DNA of 11,237 nt. Source: Chloroflexota bacterium (GTDB lineage: Bacteria; Chloroflexota; Dormibacteria; Dormibacterales; Dormibacteraceae). Under the pieces are notes generated by a model, which searched no databases, had not been told where the DNA came from, and was given only the letters and a program-made list of their open reading frames with translations. Shown one piece after another: positions 5,588-11,237 of the stretch. Location of the stretch: positions 1-11,237 of the forward strand of contig VBGE01000024.1 of assembly GCA_005880345.1 (NCBI GenBank), given 5' to 3'. Within the stretch, counting starts at the first letter, position 1; each line of letters starts with the position of its first letter. The position numbers and the translations under genes are program-made.

Positions 5588-5996
5588 AGTTCCTGTCGGC
5601 AAGCGGCATCACGCAAGGGAGCTGGCGCTCAAGGTCCTGTTTCAGCTCGAAGGGTCCAGCGACGATCCCGAAGAGGTGCTTCTCTACCATGCATCCGAGA
5701 ACGGCGCGAGCGTGGAGATCACGGACTTTGCGCGCCAGCTGACGCGCGGCGTGCTGGACAACCGCGAGAAGCTCGACTCGATCCTCAGCGCCGCGTCGGA
5801 GCACTGGAAGCTCGAGCAGATGGCGAAGGTCGATCGCGTGATCCTGCGCATCGCCGTCTACGAGATCGCGATCGACCGCAAGGTGCCCACCAAGGCGGCG
5901 ATCAACGAATCGATCGAGCTGGCCAAGACGTTCTCGGGCGACGACGCCGGGCGCTTCGTCAACGGCATCCTCGGTCGCGTCGCGGCCACCGCATGA
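5553..5996 (+). CDS. nusB: Transcription antitermination factor NusB
   Basis: NusB pairs with NusE (ribosomal protein S10), binds boxA RNA and supports antitermination of rRNA operons. The 147-residue all-helical product has the start GKRHHARELALKVLFQLE, then KVDRVILRIAVYEI, VPTKAAINESIELAKTFSGDDAGRFVNGIL, the strongest family signature. ATG 5553 overlaps the Asp23 gene by 35 bases and adds about 16 residues before GKRHHAR. GTG 5568 is an alternative that shortens the leader by five residues. GAGG lies only 3 bases before ATG 5553, so neither start has an ideal ribosome binding site. The stop overlaps an ATG as ATGA, which opens a 12-codon ORF. Confidence 0.94.
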   Translation: MFSFRVSPSPHRVPVGKRHHARELALKVLFQLEGSSDDPEEVLLYHASENGASVEITDFARQLTRGVLDNREKLDSILSAASEHWKLEQMAKVDRVILRIAVYEIAIDRKVPTKAAINESIELAKTFSGDDAGRFVNGILGRVAATA

Positions 5997-6031
5997 GCCA
6001 TCGCAACTTCGGCGACGTGCGGGCGGATTGA
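5993..6031 (+). CDS. Possible 12-codon coupling ORF between nusB and the DUF212 gene
   Basis: ATG 5993 overlaps the nusB stop (ATGA) and opens MSHRNFGDVRAD. Its TGA (6029-6031) overlaps the TTG start of the next gene as TTGA. It exactly fills the 31-base gap, so ribosomes ending nusB could read it and be delivered to the weak TTG start. No known peptide is recognised. The short length means it could be chance; the double overlap is the only evidence. Confidence 0.3.
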   Translation: MSHRNFGDVRAD

Positions 6032-6441
6032 GATTCCTGCTCGCTCCGCTAGTTGCCTGGGCATTCGCCCAGGCGGCGAAGCTGACGCTGTATTCGATCC
6101 GGCAGCACCGCTTGAACCTGAGGGTGCTGGCCGAGACCGGCGGCATGCCGAGCAGCCACAGCGCCATCGTCATGGGCCTGACCACGGCGGTCGGTAAATA
6201 TTCCGGGCTCACCTCCGCTCCCTTCGCGATCGCCCTTATCTTCACCTTCGTGGTGATGTACGACGCGGCCGGCCTGCGGCGTGCCGCGGGTCGCCAGGCC
6301 GAGGTGCTGAACCGGCTGGTCGAGGACCTCGTCCACATGCGTGGCGTGCAGGAGGCAAGGCTGCGGGAGTTGCTCGGCCACACGCCGACGGAGGTCCTGG
6401 TCGGCGCGGTCATCGGCTTCGTCGTCGGCTTGATCCTTTGA
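6028..6441 (+). CDS. DUF212 (YuiD-like) divergent PAP2-family membrane protein
   Basis: The 137-residue protein has the family signature GGMPSSHSA (38-46), followed by hydrophobic helices near 56-77 and 121-137, and the C-terminal LGHTPTEVLVGAVIGF block. DUF212 proteins are related to PAP2 phosphatases by the SSHS motif, but the full acid phosphatase signature is not present and their function is not established. TTG 6028 is the only reasonable start: the N-terminal helix RFLLAPLVAWAFAQAAK begins right after it. There is no usable Shine-Dalgarno sequence at normal spacing, which fits coupling to the preceding short ORF. The stop shares one base with the next ATG (TGATG). Confidence 0.85.
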   Translation: MRFLLAPLVAWAFAQAAKLTLYSIRQHRLNLRVLAETGGMPSSHSAIVMGLTTAVGKYSGLTSAPFAIALIFTFVVMYDAAGLRRAAGRQAEVLNRLVEDLVHMRGVQEARLRELLGHTPTEVLVGAVIGFVVGLIL

Positions 6442-7163
6442 TGCCGCGCCTGGACGTGCTCGTCACCAAGAACGGGCTCGCGGAATCACGCGAGCGGGCG
6501 CAGGCGCTGATCCTGGCGGGCAAGGTCCGCGTGGGCGGCGAGACTGTGCGCAGCCCGGCCCGGACAGTAAGCGAGGACGCGCCGATCGCGGTCGACTCCG
6601 AGCCAGGCTACGCGAGCCGCGGCGCGCTGAAGCTCGCGCCGGCCCTCGACCACTTCGCGGTCGATCCGGCTGGGCGAGTGTGCGCTGACATCGGGGCTTC
6701 GACCGGGGGCTTCACCGACGTGCTGCTGCGACGCGGTGCCGCGAAGGTCTATGCGGTCGACGTCGGCCGCGGCCTCCTGCACTGGCGCCTGCGCCAGGAT
6801 CCCCGCGTCGTCGTCATCGAGCGGGTCAACGCGCGCGAGCTGCAGCCTTTCCCCGAGCCGGTGACGCTCGTCGTGATCGACGTTTCGTTCATCAGCCTCG
6901 AGAAGGTTCTGCCGGCCCTCCTGCGTGCCGCGCCACCCGCAGAGGTGGTGGCGCTCTTCAAGCCGCAGTTCGAGGTGGGACGAACCGATGTGGGCAAGGG
7001 AGGCATCGTGCGAGATGCGGCTGCGATCGATAGAGCGTCGACGCACTTTCGCGATTGGTGCGAAAGCAATGGATACAGGGTGGTGGGCGAGGCACCCTCC
7101 GAGGTCGCGGGGGCTCAGGGCAACCGCGAGATCTTCTTCCACCTGGCGCCGGTGCAGCGGTGA
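6441..7163 (+). CDS. tlyA: TlyA/hemolysin A-like rRNA 2'-O-methyltransferase (S4 + FtsJ domains)
   Basis: The 240-residue product joins an N-terminal S4 RNA-binding domain (about 1-60, MPRLDVLVTKNGLAESRERA and a GKVRVGG turn) to a Rossmann FtsJ-type methyltransferase. The SAM-binding motif is DIGASTGGFTD (83-93), followed by VYAVDVG, VIDVSFISL with the family Asp, ALFKPQFE with Lys and a C-terminal GNREIFFHL with Glu. These fit the K-D-K-E scheme of RrmJ-like 2'-O-methylases. M. tuberculosis TlyA modifies 16S and 23S rRNA and affects capreomycin sensitivity; the target here is inferred by family. ATG 6441 was preferred over TTG 6438, directly before it. The gene order tlyA-nadK-recN is widespread. 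The stop overlaps nadK as GTGA. Confidence 0.93.
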   Translation: MPRLDVLVTKNGLAESRERAQALILAGKVRVGGETVRSPARTVSEDAPIAVDSEPGYASRGALKLAPALDHFAVDPAGRVCADIGASTGGFTDVLLRRGAAKVYAVDVGRGLLHWRLRQDPRVVVIERVNARELQPFPEPVTLVVIDVSFISLEKVLPALLRAAPPAEVVALFKPQFEVGRTDVGKGGIVRDAAAIDRASTHFRDWCESNGYRVVGEAPSEVAGAQGNREIFFHLAPVQR

Positions 7164-7999
7164 AGATCTGCCTGTTGCGCGGCGCCGGGGTCGACCAGGC
7201 TGTGGTCGAGAGCGCGCTGCAGAGCATGAGGGAGAGACACGTAGAGGGCGCAGAGGCGCCGCGCGACGCACCAGGCGAAAGGATGGCCGCCGTTTTGAAG
7301 GACAGCGACCTGCTCCTCACGCTCGGCGGTGACGGAACATTTCTTGCGGGCGCGCGATTGGCCGCGCCGCGCGGCATTCCTATCCTGGGCGTCAACCACG
7401 GCCGGCTGGGATTTCTGACCGAGATCGAGGCGCACGAGATGAGCGATGGCCTGTCGCGCTACCTCAACGGTGATTACAGGATCGAGGAACGAACGATGCT
7501 CCAGGTCACGCTCGTCCACGACGGCACCAGCGTGCACGAATGGAACGGCCTCAACGAGGTGGTGGTGGATCACTCCGGAGAGGCGCGCATCCTGCGGCTG
7601 GAGATCGATGTCGGCGGCCAGGCCGTTGGAGTCATCGATGCCGACGGCGCCATCGTAGCCACGGCGAGCGGCTCGACGGCATACGCGCTCGCGAGCGGCG
7701 GTCCCATCCTCGAGCCCACGCTGGAAGACCTGGTCCTCGTGCCCATGAGCCCATTTGCCCTGACCGTGAGGCCGATCGTCTTCGCCCCGCGCCAGGACGT
7801 GACTCTCAAGGTCATCCGCGGCCCGGCCGAGGTGCGAGTGGATGGCGCAGGTCGCGGGCGGGCCGTCGCCGTCGGCGACAGCGTGCGGTGCGGTGCGCAC
7901 CCCCGGCGCCTGAAGGTGGTCCGCTTCAGCCCGCCGGAGAGCTTCTACCGCCGCCTCAGCGAGAAGTTGGGCTGGGGCAGGCCCCTCGTCCCCAAATAA
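7160..7999 (+). CDS. nadK: NAD kinase
   Basis: NadK makes NADP from NAD with ATP or polyphosphate and supplies the NADPH cofactor pool, including that used by AroE. The 279 residues show LLLTLGGDGTFL with the GGDGT motif (56-60), GVNHGRLGFL (77-86), the NE motif (132-133, LNEVVVD), and DGAIVATASGSTAYALASGGP (from 162). Two motif positions differ from common forms: TPTGSTAY reads TASGSTAY, and the usual SPHxL segment reads SPFAL (197-201), followed by a normal RPIVF. The essential GGDGT and NE are intact, so activity is expected. GTG 7160 overlaps the tlyA stop (GTGA) and places the first beta strand at residue 2. An upstream in-frame extension to 7055 is a tlyA shadow and was not used. Confidence 0.94.
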   Translation: MKICLLRGAGVDQAVVESALQSMRERHVEGAEAPRDAPGERMAAVLKDSDLLLTLGGDGTFLAGARLAAPRGIPILGVNHGRLGFLTEIEAHEMSDGLSRYLNGDYRIEERTMLQVTLVHDGTSVHEWNGLNEVVVDHSGEARILRLEIDVGGQAVGVIDADGAIVATASGSTAYALASGGPILEPTLEDLVLVPMSPFALTVRPIVFAPRQDVTLKVIRGPAEVRVDGAGRGRAVAVGDSVRCGAHPRRLKVVRFSPPESFYRRLSEKLGWGRPLVPK

Positions 8000-8000
8000 G

Positions 8001-9593
8001 GTGCTCCGGGAGCTGATGGTCCGCGACCTGGCGCTGGTCGCTGAAGCCACCGTGCGCTTCGGTCCCGGCCTCAACCTCCTGACGGGCGAGACCGGCAGCG
8101 GCAAGTCGCTCATCATCGATGCGCTGAGCCTGGCCCTCGGCGCGCGCGGCGGGGCGGACCAGGTGCGCCACGGCGCGGACCGTGCGACGGTGGAGGCCGT
8201 CTTCGACTCGGTGCGGCTGCAGCGCGAGGTCGGCAAGCGAAGCGCCGCGAAGATCGACGGCCGCACCGCGACGCCGGCGCAGCTGCGCGAGCTGGGGGAC
8301 AACCTGGTGGCCATCCACGGCCAGCATGAGCACCACGCGTTGCTCGACAGCGACACCCAGACCGAGCTGCTCGACGCTTATGCGGGCGCCCTCGACATCC
8401 GTGCGTCGGTTGCAGTGGCGCATGCGGCGTGGATTGCCGCGTCCGCCGCGCTGCGCGACCTGGAGCAGTTGCGCTCCCGCGGCAAGCGCGAACAGGAGTA
8501 TCTGCTGTGGCAGCTCGACGAGCTGCGCAAGGCCGACCTGAGTCCAGGAGAGGACGAGGCCCTGGCCGCCGAAAGGAGCGCCACGCGTCACGCGGCCAGG
8601 CTCGCGGAGCTCGGCCGTGTCACCATGGAAGCCCTGCACGAGGAAGGCGTGGCCCGGGCTGCCGCCGCGCTCGGTGCGGCGGCCACCCTGGACCCGCGCC
8701 TGGCTGAGCACGCCACGCGCCTCGACGCTCTCGTCGAGGAGATGTCGGATGTTGTCGCTTCGGTGAGGCATTACACAGAGCAGCTCGACTCCGACCCTGG
8801 CCGGCTCGAAACCATCGAGTCGAGGCTGGCCATCCTGGACGGGCTCAAGCGCAAGTACGGCGGCTCGATCGAGGCGGCAATCAAGGAGCGAGACCGTCTT
8901 CAGCTGCAGGTGAGCGCGACGGAGGACATCGACTCCGCCGTGGCGGGCGCGGAGGCCGAGCTGGCTCAGCGCAGGGACCAGCTCCAATCCGCGGCGGCAC
9001 GCCTGACGAAGGCGCGCGGGGCGGCGGCGCAGCGCATGCAGAAAGCGGTCGCTGCCGAGCTGCAGGGACTGCGCCTCGAGGGCGCGCGGTTCGAGGTCGC
9101 GCTGCGTCAGCTCGCCGAGGTTGGGCCCGCAGGCGCGGATGCGGCCGAGATGATGTTCTCGGCCAACCCGGGTGAGCCCATCGCGCCGCTTGCCAGGGTC
9201 GCTTCGGGCGGCGAGCTGGCCCGCGTGATGCTTGCCATCAAGACGGTCAGCGCGGACGCGGACCGCCTGCCAACGCTCGTTTTCGACGAGGTCGACGCGG
9301 GCATCGGCGGCGAGGCTGCGGTCCAGGTCGGGTTGCGCCTCAAGCGGCTCGGCGCGCGTCACCAGGTCCTGGTCGTCACGCACCTCGCCCAGATCGCCTC
9401 GTTCGCCGACCACCACCTGGTCGTGGAGAAGGCCAAAGGCAAAGACGGTCGCAACGTCGTCACCGTGCGCGAGCTGACCGACCCGGATGAGAAGGCGCGG
9501 GAGCTCGCTCGGATGATGAGCGGGGGCGTGACCGAGAAGGCCGTGGCCCGCGCCCAGGAGCTCCTCGAGGAAGCAATGAGGCCCGTACGGTAG
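8001..9593 (+). CDS. recN: DNA repair protein RecN
   Basis: RecN is an SMC-like ATPase that acts early in recombinational repair of double-strand breaks. The 530-residue protein has the Walker A GETGSGKS (29-36), a central region with heptad-like, charged Ala/Leu/Glu-rich helices on both sides (about 150-375), the ABC signature ASGGELARVMLAIK (from 401), Walker B LVFDEVDAGIGG (Asp429, Glu430) and the H-loop THLAQIA (460-466). The length is slightly below the 553 residues of E. coli. GTG 8001 fits the family start pattern MLxELxIxxLALI better than ATG 8016, which would remove five residues of the first strand. It begins one base after the nadK stop. Confidence 0.96.
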   Translation: MLRELMVRDLALVAEATVRFGPGLNLLTGETGSGKSLIIDALSLALGARGGADQVRHGADRATVEAVFDSVRLQREVGKRSAAKIDGRTATPAQLRELGDNLVAIHGQHEHHALLDSDTQTELLDAYAGALDIRASVAVAHAAWIAASAALRDLEQLRSRGKREQEYLLWQLDELRKADLSPGEDEALAAERSATRHAARLAELGRVTMEALHEEGVARAAAALGAAATLDPRLAEHATRLDALVEEMSDVVASVRHYTEQLDSDPGRLETIESRLAILDGLKRKYGGSIEAAIKERDRLQLQVSATEDIDSAVAGAEAELAQRRDQLQSAAARLTKARGAAAQRMQKAVAAELQGLRLEGARFEVALRQLAEVGPAGADAAEMMFSANPGEPIAPLARVASGGELARVMLAIKTVSADADRLPTLVFDEVDAGIGGEAAVQVGLRLKRLGARHQVLVVTHLAQIASFADHHLVVEKAKGKDGRNVVTVRELTDPDEKARELARMMSGGVTEKAVARAQELLEEAMRPVR

Positions 9594-9604
9594 GCTTGCG
9601 CGAC

Positions 9605-10336
9605 GTGGAATCCCCGGTCGCCGGCTCGCTGCCGAGGCTCGACGTCAAGACCCCTGTCTTCGAAGGGCCGCTGGAGCTCCTCCTGGCGCTGGTCGAGCGC
9701 GAAGAAGTCGACATCTTCAAGGTCTCACTGGCCAGGGTCACCGACGCCTACCTTGCTGAAGTCGCGGCGCGCGAGATCGCCGATCCCCGAGAGATGGCAG
9801 AGTTCCTGTGGATGGCGGCGCGGCTGCTGCTGCTGAAGTCGATCCGCCTGCTGCCCGGCGAGGCCCCCACCGAGGAGGAAACCGAGCTGCTCGGCTGGGA
9901 GGACGAGGTGCGCCAGCGCCTCGAGGAATACCGGGCCTACAAGGAGATCGCGGGCGAGCTGCTCGAACGCGCGCAGCAGGACTCGTTCGCCTTTCCGCCG
10001 CCCGCGCGGCCGGTGGAGGCGGGCGGGCAGGAGGAGCCGCTCAACGTCGACTTTCTCGTCGCCGCATTCAACAGCGTGCTCGCCCGCATCCCGCCGCGGC
10101 CACTCGTCGTCACTGGGCGCACGTGGACGCTGCAGGAGAAGATCGACCTCATCACCGACCGGCTGCGCCATGGACCGATCGAGCTGGTCGAGCTCATCCT
10201 GGAGTCAGAGGACCGGCTCGAAGCAGTCGTCACCTTCGTCGCGCTGCTCGAGCTCATCCGCCGTTCTGCCGTGCGGGTGCGTCAGAAAGAGCGGTTCGGA
10301 CCGATCCACGTCGAGCCGATAGAGCCCGCCGCTTGA
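9605..10336 (+). CDS. scpA: Segregation and condensation protein A (kleisin ScpA)
   Basis: ScpA is the kleisin that bridges the SMC heads and, with ScpB, drives chromosome organisation. The N-terminal SMC-neck-binding helices read FEGPLELLLALVE (about 19-31), with Glu where Asp is usual, followed by VDIFKVSLARVTDAYL and MAEFLWMAARLLLLKSIRLLP, the strongest family block. The C-terminal winged-helix part is seen in VVTFVALLELIRRSAVRVRQ. The 243 residues are typical. GTG 9605 is preferred, 11 bases after recN; TTG 9596 is possible and would add three residues. Neither has a strong ribosome binding site. The stop overlaps scpB as TTGA. Confidence 0.94.
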   Translation: MESPVAGSLPRLDVKTPVFEGPLELLLALVEREEVDIFKVSLARVTDAYLAEVAAREIADPREMAEFLWMAARLLLLKSIRLLPGEAPTEEETELLGWEDEVRQRLEEYRAYKEIAGELLERAQQDSFAFPPPARPVEAGGQEEPLNVDFLVAAFNSVLARIPPRPLVVTGRTWTLQEKIDLITDRLRHGPIELVELILESEDRLEAVVTFVALLELIRRSAVRVRQKERFGPIHVEPIEPAA

Positions 10337-10860
10337 GCGCCGATCTTGCCTCGGCGCTCGAGGCGATCCTGTTCAGCTCCAACCGGCCGCTCAAAGTCCG
10401 CGAGCTGCAGCAGGCGACCGACGCGGACCGCAACTCGGTCGAAGGCGCGCTCGAGAAGCTTCGCGAAACCCTGGATGGGCGCGGCGTGATGCTGATGCGT
10501 CACCACGACGAAGTGCACCTTGCAACCAGGCCGGAGCATGCCGCCATGGTCCGCCGCGCGCTGAGGCCTGAGGTTTCGGGCCGGCTCTCGCAGGCAGCGT
10601 ACGAGACGCTTGCAATCGTGGCCTACCAGCAGCCGGTTTCGCGTGCGCGCGTTGAAGATGTGCGAGGCGTCAACTGCGAGAGCGTGCTTTCCAACCTCGA
10701 GCTGCGCGACCTCATCACCGAGGTCGGGCGTGGCTCGGGTCCCGGGCAGCCGAAGCTCTACGGCACCACCATGCGTTTCCTCCACGTCGTCGGGCTCGAG
10801 TCGCTCGAGCATCTGCCCACCCCGAAAACCGCGGAGCTGACCGAACGAGCATCAGGCTGA
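10333..10860 (+). CDS. scpB: Segregation and condensation protein B (ScpB)
   Basis: ScpB dimerises through winged-helix domains and binds the middle of ScpA. The 175-residue product has the opening LASALEAILFSSNRPLKVREL, then RPEVSGRLSQAAYETLAIVAYQQPVSRARVEDVRGVN, the characteristic second winged helix, and L-R-D-L-I-T-E-V-G-R with the GQPKLYGTT turn. TTG 10333 overlaps the scpA stop as TTGA and leads directly into helix 1, so a weak start codon is used with translational coupling, matching the fixed partnership of the two proteins. The tail after the second winged helix is short. The stop overlaps the proposed CTG start of the next gene. Confidence 0.94.
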   Translation: MSADLASALEAILFSSNRPLKVRELQQATDADRNSVEGALEKLRETLDGRGVMLMRHHDEVHLATRPEHAAMVRRALRPEVSGRLSQAAYETLAIVAYQQPVSRARVEDVRGVNCESVLSNLELRDLITEVGRGSGPGQPKLYGTTMRFLHVVGLESLEHLPTPKTAELTERASG

Positions 10861-11237
10861 ACGCCTTCCTGGCGCGGGCGGGGGTGGCGAGCCGCCGCGC
10901 CGCGGACAGGCTCATCGCCTCCGGCTCGGTCCGCGTCAACGGAGAGCGGCCCCCTGCAGAGGGCCTCCTCATCGACCCCGATAAGGACCGCGTGACCGTG
11001 GACGGCAAGCCGGTCAAGCTGGCCACCAGGCATCGCTACGTGATGCTCAACAAACCACTTGGCGCCATCACGACGGCGCGGGATGAGGCTTCGCGCACTA
11101 CTGTGCTCGACGTGATCGGTGCTGAAGGTTCCCTCGGGCATCGCCTCTTCCCGGTTGGCAGGCTCGATGCCGACAGCACCGGCCTGCTGCTCCTCACCGA
11201 CGATGGCGACCTCGCATATCGCCTCACGCACCCGCGC
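10857..11237 (+). CDS. RsuA/RluB-family 23S/16S rRNA pseudouridine synthase, 5' part
   Basis: An S4 domain (NAFLARAGVASRRAADRLI, then GSVRVNGE) is followed by a pseudouridine synthase core: YVMLNKPLGAITT and FPVGRLDADSTGLLLLT, whose GRLD contains the catalytic Asp. This fits RluB or RsuA-type enzymes that isomerise uridines in rRNA; the scpB neighbour favours the RluB-like branch. The reading frame runs off the window, leaving 127 codons. There is no ATG, GTG or TTG in frame near the start. CTG 10857 forms a CTGA overlap with scpB. ATC 10851 would instead give (M)RLNAFLARAG, which matches the family start better. Either way the start codon is non-standard. Confidence 0.9.
   Translation, partial: MNAFLARAGVASRRAADRLIASGSVRVNGERPPAEGLLIDPDKDRVTVDGKPVKLATRHRYVMLNKPLGAITTARDEASRTTVLDVIGAEGSLGHRLFPVGRLDADSTGLLLLTDDGDLAYRLTHPR

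Noticed and set aside
7956..9416. Long minus-strand open frame (486 codons) opposite recN
   Set aside because: The plus strand encodes a complete RecN with all ATPase motifs. The minus-strand product has no recognisable domain and is the long shadow expected opposite GC-rich codons.

Overview
The window is one dense block of housekeeping genes, all on the + strand. It runs from a truncated mltG to a truncated RsuA/RluB-type pseudouridine synthase. The DNA is strongly GC-rich and codons mostly end in G or C. GTG starts outnumber ATG starts, and TTG and CTG starts also appear. The order mltG-aroE-(prepilin peptidase)-aroK-aroB-aroQ-efp-nusB resembles Actinobacteria. The order tlyA-nadK-recN-scpA-scpB-rluB is shared by Gram-positives and deep 'Terrabacteria' lineages. 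The Asp23-nusB pair and the DUF212 gene are features I associate with Firmicutes-like genomes. I infer a high-GC Terrabacteria member outside the well-studied groups (Chloroflexota, Dormibacterota or a deep Actinobacteriota relative). The sequence alone does not fix the phylum.

Layout. (1) 3-3194: the end of mltG (peptidoglycan lytic transglycosylase), aroE, a prepilin peptidase, a membrane bacterial-PH protein and aroK. (2) 3182-5141: aroB, aroQ and efp, tightly overlapping. With aroE and aroK they supply four shikimate-pathway steps; aroA and aroC are not in the window. (3) 5142-5236: the only clear intergenic gap, holding a GC hairpin beside Shine-Dalgarno-like sequence and a two-codon ORF. 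(4) 5237-6441: an Asp23/Gls24 protein, nusB, a possible 12-codon coupling ORF and a DUF212 membrane protein. (5) 6441-9593: tlyA-like RNA methyltransferase, nadK and recN. (6) 9605-11237: scpA and scpB (condensin partners of SMC) and the start of a pseudouridine synthase.

Two things stand out. First, EF-P is only 151 residues long and lacks most of C-terminal domain III, which leaves an eIF5A-like two-domain outline. Its modification loop carries Arg32 flanked by Ala (L-A-R-A-G) instead of the usual P-G-K-G. No frame downstream restores the missing part. Second, gene junctions repeatedly use a four-base NTGA start/stop overlap, and all four letters occur: ATGA, GTGA, TTGA and CTGA. This suggests that termination-reinitiation coupling here tolerates any first base, including CTG starts for aroE and the last gene. 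No mobile element, CRISPR array, tRNA or rRNA was seen.
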